NCBI GenBank assembly: GCA_023409735.1
Contig: JAEYRB010000050.1
Location: 62,001-126,000, forward strand
Direction: 5' to 3'
Length of the DNA stretch: 64,000 nt
Source: Bacillota bacterium
GTDB taxonomy: Bacteria > Bacillota > Clostridia > Acetivibrionales > DTU013
The notes beneath the pieces were generated by a model. The model ran no database searches and was not told the origin of the DNA. It saw only the letters and a program-made list of their open reading frames with translations. Of the stretch, positions 35,280-43,925 are shown piece after piece. The translations under genes were made by a program, and so were the position numbers. Within the stretch, counting starts at the first letter, position 1. Each line of letters opens with the position of its first letter.

Positions 35280-35430
35280 ACCATGGTACAGGCAGGTCTT
35301 CTGGCTCAAGTATCATCACTCTGTCACACCTTCCCGGTTTCCCAGTGGCTTTTGGCAGAACTCCTCTATTACAGCGGCGGGACCGCGTGGGATTATAACC
35401 CAACTTCCCTATTATGCACCGACAGTGAAA
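35280..35430 (-). promoter_or_regulatory. Cobalamin riboswitch
   Basis: Read on the minus strand, the aptamer shows GGTGCATAATAGGGAAG, the conserved core TCCCACGCGGTCCCGCC GCTG in order, GCCACTGGGAAACCGGGAAG and the B12 box AGCCAGAAGACCTGCC (within 35288-35306). These are the landmark segments of the AdoCbl aptamer. With the terminator downstream it should switch off cobO-btuFCD-cobU-cobS when cobalamin is plentiful. Boundaries are estimated to within about ten bases. Confidence 0.95.
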
Positions 35431-35587
35431 ACATCTGCAGATGCCTTATATCAGCTTGTTAAAGCCGATACCTATACCATTATTCAATTATTCATCAGGC
35501 CGGAAAATATATTACTTCCTGATAATTTTATTTTATATCATCATTAGAATTATTACAACTGCTAATATTACAAGATCACGACATTAT

Positions 35588-35627
35588 ACAAAACCCATTT
35601 TTATCATGCACTTAACATGAGTTTTGT
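35588..35627 (-). terminator. Terminator of the homoserine/aspartokinase operon
   Basis: ACAAAACCCAT and ATGAGTTTTGT (11 bp, one G-U pair) enclose an 18-base loop; on the minus strand a short T-rich stretch follows. It lies 39 bases after the aspartate kinase stop. Confidence 0.65.
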
Positions 35628-35665
35628 GTAAAATGCCACTTTTCTAAATTTGACGCATTACAGGC

Positions 35666-36886
35666 TCAATTATTTATATCACCAAGCTTAAATTTCTCAT
35701 GTATAGCATTAACAGCTCGATCAGCATACTTAATGTCAACAAGCACTGATATTTTCATTTCAGAAGTTGTGATCATATGGATATTTATGTCCTCGTCAAA
35801 TAAGGCTTCGAACATAGTGGAAGCCACACCTGGATTATTGACCATTCCGGCGCCTACCACAGACACCTTCGAGTACTTATCAGAATACTTGACTTCTTTG
35901 GCATCTATTATAGCAAGGTTGTTATTAATAACCTCCAGAGCCTTATCAAGATCAGATTTTTTTACAGTGAAGGAAATATCCTTTGTTTCATCTCTTCCTA
36001 TGGACTGCAATATTACATCAATGCTTATTTTTTCCTTTGCCAGAATTGAAAATAGTCTAAATGCAGTACCTGGCTTGTCAGCAACACCCATAACAGATAT
36101 TCTGGCAATATCATTATCCCTTGCGACTCCTCTAATAAGCATTTTTTCCACGTTAACTACCTCCTTCACGATCGTACCGTTTGAATTGTTCAGACTTGAT
36201 CTTACCACAAGGTTTACTCCATATTTCTTCGCCATCTCAACCGATCTATTATGTAGAACATTTGCTCCCAGGCTTGCTAACTCAAGCATCTCGTCATAAG
36301 ATATATCCTCAAGCTTTGAAGCATTCTTTACTATTCTCGGATCTGCTGTATAAACACCGTCAACATCTGTATATATCTCACAAAGATCAGCCTTCAGCGC
36401 TGCGGCTAAGGCCACGGCTGTTGTATCTGATCCGCCTCTTCCCAAGGTTGTAATATCTTCGTACTTATTCCATCCCTGAAAGCCGGCTACTATTACAATG
36501 TTCTTTTTGTCCAGCTCTCTGAAAAGTCTTTCAGTTTCAATACTTTTTATCTTAGCTTTGCTGTAGCTGCTGTTAGTGATGATCCCCGCCTGATGACCAG
36601 TCAAAGAAGTGGCATGGTATCCAAGCTTTTCTATCGCCATTGCCAGAAGTGCTATGGATATCTGCTCTCCGGTTGATAGAAGCATATCCATCTCTCGCCT
36701 TGATGGATTTTCATTTATCTCTGCGGCCTTTGCGATTAAGTCATCTGTTGTATCGCCCTGAGCTGATACTACGACAACTACAGAATTTCCGCATTCATAT
36801 TCCTTAATTATTCTTGATGCTACATTGAAAATTCTTTGAGCGTTTGCTACAGATGTTCCCCCATATTTTTGCACTATTAGTCCCAA
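35666..36886 (-). CDS. lysC: Aspartate kinase
   Basis: The 406-residue monofunctional aspartokinase has the N-terminal KYGGTSVAN, the central GRGGSDTTAVALAAAL and YTADPRIV motifs and two C-terminal ACT domains (about residues 265-335 and 345-400) that bind feedback inhibitors such as lysine or threonine. It makes aspartyl phosphate, the entry to lysine, threonine and methionine synthesis. TTG start with GGGGAG about 9 bases upstream. It is 16 bases behind hom in the same operon. Confidence 0.95.
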   Translation of the reverse strand: MGLIVQKYGGTSVANAQRIFNVASRIIKEYECGNSVVVVVSAQGDTTDDLIAKAAEINENPSRREMDMLLSTGEQISIALLAMAIEKLGYHATSLTGHQAGIITNSSYSKAKIKSIETERLFRELDKKNIVIVAGFQGWNKYEDITTLGRGGSDTTAVALAAALKADLCEIYTDVDGVYTADPRIVKNASKLEDISYDEMLELASLGANVLHNRSVEMAKKYGVNLVVRSSLNNSNGTIVKEVVNVEKMLIRGVARDNDIARISVMGVADKPGTAFRLFSILAKEKISIDVILQSIGRDETKDISFTVKKSDLDKALEVINNNLAIIDAKEVKYSDKYSKVSVVGAGMVNNPGVASTMFEALFDEDINIHMITTSEMKISVLVDIKYADRAVNAIHEKFKLGDINN

Positions 36887-36902
36887 TTATCTTCACTCCC
36901 CG

Positions 36903-38150
36903 CTAATCCTCAATTATCATTATTACACTGATGATATCTTTAATAGAACCAATACCTTTAAGAGAATCGATGCTCATATAAAGCTCCGACCTCTTGCCTT
37001 TCCGGGTGACAAAAGCCAGTTCTCCCGATCGTCCAAGGTTGGCGTTCTTAATATATTCGACTTTACCAAAGTTCCTGTCAATGAACTTGACAGCCTCAGC
37101 TTCATTTCGCGTCTCCACTCTTATAAAGAGCTTTGTTTCAGTCTCACCTGTGTCAACCATATTACTCAGTTCATTTCTTACCCATATATTACCTGCAATA
37201 TTATCGCCGTGCTTTGTAATATCTATTACATCTGCAACTACAGCGCTTGCTGTTGGAAGCTTCCCTGCACCTCTTCCATAGAACATTGCATCTCCTATGG
37301 CATTTCCGTGGACGATAATGGCGTTAAATACATCCTCTACATTAGCCAGAGAGTGGTTTTTACTAACAATTGCAGGCGCAACGATCGCAGATATTTTATC
37401 TCCCTCTCTTTTGCTTACAGCAACAAGTTTAATAACAGAATCCATTGATTGTGCATACTTCATATCGTCCAGGGTAAGCTTGCTTATTCCTTCAGTGTAA
37501 ATATTTTTGCAATCCACAAATTGATTAAACGCAATAGAAGACAAGATTGCCAATTTCCTACACGCATCATAACCTTCTATATCCGCAGTAGGGTCTGCTT
37601 CTGCATAACCGTTTTCCTGAGCCTGTTTTAATGCATCTTCAAAATTTTTTCCTTCTTTTTTCATCTGCGTCAGTATATAGTTTGTGGTACCATTCAATAT
37701 ACCGGTTATACTGTCAATGACATTTGCCGCAAGGCATTGATTCAGAGGCCTTATAATAGGTATGCCCCCACCAACACTAGCTTCAAACAAATAGCTCACA
37801 CCGTTTTCAGCCGCCATTTTCATCAGCTCAGGGCCATGAGCTGCAACCAGCTCCTTGTTTGAAGTAACCACATGCTTTTTAGCACTGAAAGCCCTCTTTG
37901 TATATTCATAGGAAATTCTAATACCACCTATTGTTTCGACTATTATCCCTATTTCAGGATCTGAGAACACCTCGTCAGGATTACTCGTAATAAACGTGCA
38001 ATCGGGTCCCTCAGTTATTTTCCTGATATCGAGAATTTTTTTAACACTTATTGGCTGGCCCGCACGGTCAGCAATACTCTGACTATTCTTCCTGATAACC
38101 TCTGCAACACCTGAACCTACAACACCATAACCTATTATAGCTATATACAT
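36903..38150 (-). CDS. hom: Homoserine dehydrogenase
   Basis: The 415-residue enzyme has the Rossmann start IAIIGYGVVGSGVAEVI, the catalytic region GTTNYILTQM ... AQENGYAEADPTADIEGYDACRKLAIL in the middle, and a C-terminal ACT domain (about 340-415). It reduces aspartate semialdehyde to homoserine. ATG 38150 is preferred over 38159 because GGAGGA lies 8-9 bases upstream. The order ACT protein-hom-lysC is common in Clostridia. Confidence 0.95.
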   Translation of the reverse strand: MYIAIIGYGVVGSGVAEVIRKNSQSIADRAGQPISVKKILDIRKITEGPDCTFITSNPDEVFSDPEIGIIVETIGGIRISYEYTKRAFSAKKHVVTSNKELVAAHGPELMKMAAENGVSYLFEASVGGGIPIIRPLNQCLAANVIDSITGILNGTTNYILTQMKKEGKNFEDALKQAQENGYAEADPTADIEGYDACRKLAILSSIAFNQFVDCKNIYTEGISKLTLDDMKYAQSMDSVIKLVAVSKREGDKISAIVAPAIVSKNHSLANVEDVFNAIIVHGNAIGDAMFYGRGAGKLPTASAVVADVIDITKHGDNIAGNIWVRNELSNMVDTGETETKLFIRVETRNEAEAVKFIDRNFGKVEYIKNANLGRSGELAFVTRKGKRSELYMSIDSLKGIGSIKDIISVIMIIED

Positions 38151-38193
38151 AAAGATCATTCCTCCAAAAACGATGTAACATCATAGTCCAAAT

Positions 38194-38637
38194 TCATTCT
38201 CTCGCCAGTATCTCTTGCTTCCTTACCCCTTCTATTTCCGAAATGTTATTCATAAGCTGATTTATTTCCATTATCATCCCATTAGTTTCAATAGATATGG
38301 TAATATCGGCCAAGCCATTTATGGGTAAATTTTGATTAATTGTAATAATATTAGCCTTTGCCTGAGCAATTTTTTTAATTATGCTTGAAAGTATGCCTGA
38401 GAAATTTTCTACGACAAAAAAGAGTGTTATAACCTTGCCTCGCGACGTTTCATAGAATGGAAAAACAAAATCCTTATATTTATAAAATGCGCTCCTGCTT
38501 AAGCCCACTTCCCTGACGGCATCATTAATGGTCTTAATTTTTCCTGTGCTGAGAATCTTTTTTACCTCAATAACCTTTGTAAAAACTTCCGGCAGCACAT
38601 CACTGTCAACCAAAAAATAAACTGAACTATTATCCAT
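38194..38637 (-). CDS. ACT-domain protein (PheB/UPF0735 type)
   Basis: 147 residues: an N-terminal helix-turn-helix-like part (VGLSRSAFYKYKDFVFPFYE, about residues 45-65) and a C-terminal ACT domain (about 70-145). Such proteins are often next to hom or phe genes in Firmicutes and are thought to sense an amino acid. It heads the operon, 43 bases before hom, with AGGAG about 8 bases before the ATG. Confidence 0.85.
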   Translation of the reverse strand: MDNSSVYFLVDSDVLPEVFTKVIEVKKILSTGKIKTINDAVREVGLSRSAFYKYKDFVFPFYETSRGKVITLFFVVENFSGILSSIIKKIAQAKANIITINQNLPINGLADITISIETNGMIMEINQLMNNISEIEGVRKQEILARE

Positions 38638-38665
38638 GCATTTTCTCCTTTTGTCCTCTCACGAA

Positions 38666-38718
38666 GTACATTTGTGCTCCATTTGTGTAATATTAGCACA
38701 TATGTGCATGGAAATCAA
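38666..38718 (-). promoter_or_regulatory. Promoter of the ACT-hom-lysC operon with operator-like palindromes
   Basis: On the minus strand TTGATT (38713-38718) and TAATAT (38690-38695) are 17 bases apart. The perfect palindrome GCACATATGTGC (38696-38707) lies inside the spacer. A near copy, GTACATTTGTGC, lies 30 bases downstream (38666-38677), 10 of 12 identical. This arrangement suggests a repressor acting at two sites three helical turns apart. Confidence 0.6.
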
Positions 38719-38748
38719 GTTCAATTAATTACTTTTCTATAATAATTA

Positions 38749-40272
38749 TTATTTTTCTACTATATTGGTTTCATTGTTTTTTGTAAAAGATTTATTCCAG
38801 CTCTCAACATAATCACCGGTCGCCCACTCTGCCATTATTACCTGTGAGCCGTCGGCTAAACTTACTACTGACATAGGATCATCACTGAGTGAACTGCCCT
38901 CTACACCATATAACATAAGCTTATCCGATGTAAGTACAACAGCAAAATCCTTGTTGGGCGATGTGTATATATCCAGCGCCTTGGGCAGCTTTTCCTTTAC
39001 TCTTGTCCATGGCACCTGCAATATGTCATAAGCAACCATATTGGAAGGGGGAATAAGATTGAGTCCGAAGTCCACGTATTCAAGCTCGCTTTCATCTTCA
39101 AAATTAAGTCTTCCCTTAAAGAACCAATGCCCTGTTTTTCTATATAAAGCGAAGTTTTCCTCCTGCAGTTCTCTTTTTACTATTTTTATACCACTTGTTT
39201 CAGATCTTTTCTTAAGCTGTTCAATAGCGCTTTCCATCGCAATTGTTCCGCTATCTCCTGTCAAATCGGAGATTTTTATGCCGTTTGAATTGTATAAATT
39301 ATCAACAGGCAATGTCTGAAGTGTCTTTCTTATTTTTCTTCCCTCAGGTGTGTTTTCGTACTCAGAATTTTCAACACAAACATAGTCATTTCCAACATAA
39401 ATCACAGCCTTTCTCGATTTTGTCTCGACTCTGTCTGATGCATTATTTGTCTTTAGTGCAAAATACTGCCCACTGCCTTTTTTTACGGGCCTTGCTTCAA
39501 TAATATCCTCCGCGCCTTCTGATTCCAGAGTCTTTTTGACCCTCAGCTTCCAAAAGCCGTCCATTCTTGGAAGATAGATATCGTCAGCATACACAATGGG
39601 TTGAGCTTCTCGATTTACAACGGAGATCCAATAGGTCCTATAGGTATAATCACCAACGTCATCATCTGTACTATATGGTATCCTTACACCAAGCAGGATG
39701 CCTGAGTACTTGTCATCTTCCTTGAGCTGTTCCTCTATATTAACTTCCTTGTTCAATGACGTATCATTATTATTAATGTTAGGTAAATATCCATCTGCTA
39801 TTTTTCTCATTGCATAGTACTGACCATCCAGAGAAATTGCTATGCTGCCACCCGAATTTTTAATAAACTCATATATAAACTTATCATTTGCGTATGCAGT
39901 AATAACAAGTAATTCATTATCCTCCATCTTCATGCTATCATATGCAAGCTGACTTTGATAAAGAAAATATTCATCTGCCTTTACTCTTTTAATTTTATAG
40001 CTTACATTGTCATATTCATCATCGCCGAACGAAAGTCTGTCCTTTGAAAAAGAAATTTTCCTGCCAAGTACAGAATCCTCCTTTGTATGAATTAAAGTCG
40101 CTTCAATGCTGATACATGTGCTTATCTTCCATGTGCCTTCAATAGGAGCTGCAAGATTTTCCGGCTTGCTTACCCTTTCTGAATTATCGGGTGTAATGTA
40201 TGAACAGCCTGAGAGTGAAAGCAAAGAAAAAAGAATAAGAGCTGACGCTAGTAGCCTGTTTCTTATCTTCAT
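38749..40272 (-). CDS. Lipoprotein of unknown function, coupled to a two-component system
   Basis: 507 residues with a lipoprotein signal (lipobox LSGC at about residues 20-23). The mature part is beta-rich; residues 45-160 resemble a lipocalin-like fold (IEGTWKISTCISIEATLI) only loosely, and I do not recognise a family. The start overlaps the histidine kinase stop by 4 bases, so it is probably co-transcribed with the response regulator and kinase and may feed signals to the sensor. The gene ends 111 bases before the hom promoter region. Confidence 0.75.
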   Translation of the reverse strand: MKIRNRLLASALILFSLLSLSGCSYITPDNSERVSKPENLAAPIEGTWKISTCISIEATLIHTKEDSVLGRKISFSKDRLSFGDDEYDNVSYKIKRVKADEYFLYQSQLAYDSMKMEDNELLVITAYANDKFIYEFIKNSGGSIAISLDGQYYAMRKIADGYLPNINNNDTSLNKEVNIEEQLKEDDKYSGILLGVRIPYSTDDDVGDYTYRTYWISVVNREAQPIVYADDIYLPRMDGFWKLRVKKTLESEGAEDIIEARPVKKGSGQYFALKTNNASDRVETKSRKAVIYVGNDYVCVENSEYENTPEGRKIRKTLQTLPVDNLYNSNGIKISDLTGDSGTIAMESAIEQLKKRSETSGIKIVKRELQEENFALYRKTGHWFFKGRLNFEDESELEYVDFGLNLIPPSNMVAYDILQVPWTRVKEKLPKALDIYTSPNKDFAVVLTSDKLMLYGVEGSSLSDDPMSVVSLADGSQVIMAEWATGDYVESWNKSFTKNNETNIVEK

Positions 40273-41681
40273 ACGCCCGCCACCTCCTCATTTGTTGTTA
40301 CCGGTATTGTAACAACGACCTTTGTACCTTTACCAGCTGTACTATATATATAAAACCTTCCATTCATCAGCTTAATTATCTCATCACATATGGATAACCC
40401 AATTCCATTACCCAGCTTGCTGTTTCTGCCCTTGAAGAACTTACCCTTAACATACGGAAGTTCATCCTCTGGTATTCCGCACCCATTATCCGTCACGGTG
40501 AAAAACACTATATTGTTTTTGACCTCAGCATCAAGCTGTACCATTCCTTCTGAATGAGTAAATCTGAATGCGTTGTCCAAAATATTAATAATTACCTGTT
40601 TAAGCCTGTTGCCATCCGCATATATTACCGGGAGCTCGCCTTTTATGTTAACGTTGAATATCAAGCCCTCTCTATTTGCTCTTGGTGTAAGCTGCCTGCC
40701 GACATTATCCACAAATTCGTTCAAGTTTACCTGTTCATTTCTCATAGTGATCTTGTCAGAAACAAGCCTTGAAAAATCCAGCAGTTCTTCAACCATCATC
40801 GTCAAGCGATCGCTTTCCTTTTCAATTATATTGAGTCCCTGTTCGAAAAGCTCGCTTTCCCCTGGTCCAAGCTCCATAAGGGTAACTGCCCAACCTTTTA
40901 TAGATGTAAGTGGAGTTCTGAGTTCATGAGATACAGATGATAAAAACTCGTTTTTCATCCTTTCCCTCTTATCGATCTCCCCTGCCATATAATTAAGGGT
41001 ATCAGACAGATTTCCTATCTCATCGTTATTCGTCTTTCTGCTTCTAACACTAAAATCCCCTGATGCCATTTTTTTTGCGGCTTCAGTAACTCTCTTAAGC
41101 GGTATAACTATCGTATTGGAAAGTAGAAAGCTTAACAAAATGGAACCAAGCATTACTGCAACACCTATAATTATGAATACTCTGGATACTGCGGTGATGT
41201 CATCATTTACCTTTCTCAGGGTTGTAATGAACCTGAGTACCCCGACTGTCCTGCCGTCCACGATCAGTGCGCTGGATACAGCCATAATACCACTGCTGTC
41301 GTAGGACACCTTACCAGTCCATGTGCCTTTTCCATTTTTCAATGCATCGTCAACATCAGGAAATCTTTCATTAGCATCAGGCATGTAACCAATTGAATCC
41401 ATCAACACTCTGCCGTCCTCATCGATGATTTCTACCTGTGCATTGGTCTGCCGCCAAAAAGAATCGACATTATTAAGAACATTATCAGATAAGGTTGCAT
41501 CAGAAAAATAACGGCTATATAAATCACATGATACTCTCAACTGGCTGGATAAGCTAGTTTCCAGGTTCTTGTAGTAATTATCTCTAACAATTCTTATAAT
41601 CAGTGCTTCTAGTACTATAACTGTAAGCACTATTATTATTATGTATCCTAAAACAAGTCTTCTTCTTATACTCAATCTCAT
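40269..41681 (-). CDS. Membrane sensor histidine kinase
   Basis: 470 residues: membrane helices at about 10-30 and 165-187 frame an extracytoplasmic sensing domain; then HAMP (about 188-240), HisKA with the phospho-acceptor in SSVSHELRTPLTS (about 248), and HATPase with N box NILDNAFRF, G1 DNGCGIP and G2 GNGIGLS. It should phosphorylate the OmpR-type regulator coded just upstream, 223 bases away. Confidence 0.93.
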   Translation of the reverse strand: MRLSIRRRLVLGYIIIIVLTVIVLEALIIRIVRDNYYKNLETSLSSQLRVSCDLYSRYFSDATLSDNVLNNVDSFWRQTNAQVEIIDEDGRVLMDSIGYMPDANERFPDVDDALKNGKGTWTGKVSYDSSGIMAVSSALIVDGRTVGVLRFITTLRKVNDDITAVSRVFIIIGVAVMLGSILLSFLLSNTIVIPLKRVTEAAKKMASGDFSVRSRKTNNDEIGNLSDTLNYMAGEIDKRERMKNEFLSSVSHELRTPLTSIKGWAVTLMELGPGESELFEQGLNIIEKESDRLTMMVEELLDFSRLVSDKITMRNEQVNLNEFVDNVGRQLTPRANREGLIFNVNIKGELPVIYADGNRLKQVIINILDNAFRFTHSEGMVQLDAEVKNNIVFFTVTDNGCGIPEDELPYVKGKFFKGRNSKLGNGIGLSICDEIIKLMNGRFYIYSTAGKGTKVVVTIPVTTNEEVAGV

Positions 41682-41904
41682 CTCTAATTTACCTTCGCTT
41701 GTTTACACAAGTCTTCGCCCACACCATCCATGCAGCTCATTATTGTTGCAGTTAGTTAGCAGCTTTCTGCAATATTCAACAAAATCTACGCTATAATACA
41801 AAATTCAAGTTAGTTTTCGGGCATCTCAAGCAATGCTTTCCTAATCGTCGGTTTATTTCTTAGTTATATCGCAGCTTACTGCTGCTCAGCTTCGTTCCAC
41901 TGTT

Positions 41905-42603
41905 TCACCTTTCACGCCACCTATAGCCAAAACCCCATACAGTTTCTATGTACTGCGGCTTTGATGGGTTTTCCTCAATTTTCTCTCTTACTCTTCTTAT
42001 GTAAACATCCAGCGTTTTTAAATCTCCAAAATAATTCTTTCCCCACACTGAATTGAAGAGCTCATTCCTGCTGAGGGCTCTTCCTACATTTGACATAAAC
42101 ATTCTTAGTATTAAGAATTCGGTAGGAGTTAGTTCAATTTCCTTCCCATCCTTAAAAAACTTTTGAGAGTTAATATCCATTGACAGATTTTTATAGGTAA
42201 GAACAGTGTTGTCATGATTTTGGGACAACTCCGTCCGTCTGAGTATCGTACGTATTCTTGCAGTAAGCTCACGGGGATTAAAGGGCTTAACCATGTAATC
42301 ATCAGCTCCAAGCTCAAGGCCATTTATTTTGTCCACATCCTGGCCTCTTGCTGTTAGCATTATTATTATAAGATCCGGCATTTCATTTCTCAGTGTAGAA
42401 CAAACCTGAAAGCCGTCAATACCGGGAAGCATTACATCAAGAACCATTACGGAGGGCTTATGGCTAGCAGCCATTTTTAAAGCCATTTCTCCGCTTTCTG
42501 CTTCAAGCACATCAAATCCGCTTCTTTCTAGATTTATTGATATGAATTTTCTTATTGATGCTTCATCCTCTACTACAAGGACCTTCGTTTTATTCTCACA
42601 CAT
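41905..42603 (-). CDS. OmpR/PhoB-family response regulator
   Basis: 232 residues: receiver domain with acidic pocket VVEDE (about 10-14), phospho-acceptor Asp56 in VLDVMLPG and switch Lys in VKPFNPREL; then a winged-helix DNA-binding domain (about 135-230) ending TVWGFGYRW. ATG 42603 is chosen for its CGAGGA site 7 bases upstream. First gene of a regulator-kinase-lipoprotein set. Confidence 0.93.
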   Translation of the reverse strand: MCENKTKVLVVEDEASIRKFISINLERSGFDVLEAESGEMALKMAASHKPSVMVLDVMLPGIDGFQVCSTLRNEMPDLIIIMLTARGQDVDKINGLELGADDYMVKPFNPRELTARIRTILRRTELSQNHDNTVLTYKNLSMDINSQKFFKDGKEIELTPTEFLILRMFMSNVGRALSRNELFNSVWGKNYFGDLKTLDVYIRRVREKIEENPSKPQYIETVWGFGYRWRER

Positions 42604-42756
42604 TACTATTTCCTCGTATCCTGATGCAATAAATATCATATATATTCTACAATACTTTTTTTAGCTCTTCCATTCTTTTTATACGACAGCTCATTACATT
42701 CATTCTGCTATGAAGCAATCTTCCAACTTTTGATAGCAGTTCTTTTGTTTTAAGAA

Positions 42757-43071
42757 TTATGGCTGCACATGAAGTGCGATACTTTTCTTATCAATGCTGC
42801 ATTCGTCATTTACTGCTTCAACCCGGCGGCATACCTCAATTGTTGATTTTAAAATCTGCAGCTTTATATCTCCAATAAAGCTTCCTGACATTAGACAATC
42901 AAATACACTTACAAAAACCTTCTGTGCAAGCATAGAGGCATTATGCTTATTACCGCAGACTTTAAGCATTATCTGAAAAACGAGCTTCATGTAAGGCTCT
43001 ATCAGTTTTTCAAAAGCTGTGGCATCACCGTTTTGTGCTGATTTTATGAGCTGCCTGTCATTATCGTTCAT
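42757..43071 (-). CDS. Sigma-70 region 2-like protein without region 4
   Basis: 104 residues. The first 60 match ECF sigma region 2 in pattern (LIKSAQNGDATAFEKLIEPYMKLVF ... A..LAQKVFVSVFDCL), the part that binds core polymerase and the -10 element. The rest (IKLQILKSTIEVCRRVEAVNDEC) is helical but there is no helix-turn-helix region 4. ATG 43071 has GGAGG about 10 bases upstream. It may be a small regulator or a decayed sigma factor; it lies upstream of the two-component genes on the same strand. Confidence 0.65.
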   Translation of the reverse strand: MNDNDRQLIKSAQNGDATAFEKLIEPYMKLVFQIMLKVCGNKHNASMLAQKVFVSVFDCLMSGSFIGDIKLQILKSTIEVCRRVEAVNDECSIDKKSIALHVQP

Positions 43072-43237
43072 CGCTATTCTGCCTCCAATAATAGAATACA
43101 TTTTGTTAGGAAATAATTGTTTAAAGAAAAGTTAATATAAACGTAAATCCTTTTAATTTATTTATTAATTATTTTTCAGATTTATGTTATTATATGATAA
43201 ACAGACAAGTCGGTAACAAGGTATTATGACCTAGAAT

Positions 43238-43265
43238 CGGCACCGGAAGCATGGTGTCGCTTTTA
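43238..43265 (+). terminator. Terminator-like hairpin in the leader of the XRE-cupin gene
   Basis: CGGCACC (43238-43244) and GGTGTCG (43253-43259) form a 7-bp stem (one G-U) with an 8-base loop, followed by CTTTTAAT. It lies 40 bases before the start codon. Because no gene ends just upstream on this strand, it may be an attenuator; an AAGGT/ACCT pairing just before it could compete. Confidence 0.45.
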
Positions 43266-43305
43266 ATAAACTAGCATAAATTCAAAATTACAAGGAGGCT
43301 TTAAC

Positions 43306-43869
43306 ATGTCTGAAGGCAATGCGCAGATTGCAGATAGAATCAGAGAGCTTAGAGAAGTATCAGAGATAACATGTGATGAATTAGCCGAAAAGCTCAATAT
43401 TCCTTTAAATGTATACATGAAATATGAAAAGGGCGAGATAGGAGTTCCAATAAGTACACTTTACGAAATAGCCGGCATTCTCGGCGTTCAGCTTGGAGAA
43501 CTGCTCACAGGTTATACTCCTCGTCTGCAAAGCTACTGTTTTGTTAAAAACGGCGAAGCACCTGATATGGAAAGGTATACCGGCTACAAATTTCAAAACC
43601 TTGCTTACAACTTTACAAAGAAAAAGATCGAGCCCCTTCTGGTTACCATAGAACCAGAAGAAAATAAAAAGATGGAGCTTGTAACTCACCCCGGTCAAGA
43701 GTTCAACTATGTTCTCGAGGGACACATAAAAATAATACTTGGCAGTACAGAAATAATTATGTCGCCTGGAGATTCCATTTATTTTGATCCAACCATACCA
43801 CATGGTCAAACTGCAGTAGACAACAAGCCGGGTAAATTTCTGACAATAATTCTGCATGACAGCAAGTAA
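43306..43869 (+). CDS. XRE-family regulator with C-terminal cupin domain
   Basis: 187 residues: helix-turn-helix (about 8-62, IRELREVSEITCDELAEKLNIPLNVYMKYE) and a cupin fold (about 110-185, HPGQEFNYVLEGHIKIIL and IIMSPGDSIYFDPTIPHG). Such fusions sense a small ligand and often control the adjacent pathway. AAGGAGG lies 8 bases before the ATG. The acyl-CoA synthetase gene follows 56 bases later on the same strand and is its likely target or partner. Confidence 0.9.
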   Translation: MSEGNAQIADRIRELREVSEITCDELAEKLNIPLNVYMKYEKGEIGVPISTLYEIAGILGVQLGELLTGYTPRLQSYCFVKNGEAPDMERYTGYKFQNLAYNFTKKKIEPLLVTIEPEENKKMELVTHPGQEFNYVLEGHIKIILGSTEIIMSPGDSIYFDPTIPHGQTAVDNKPGKFLTIILHDSK

Positions 43870-43925
43870 GCCTGTGAATTACTCCATTTAACGGATCAAT
43901 ATACACAAAATGAAGGAGAATGTGA

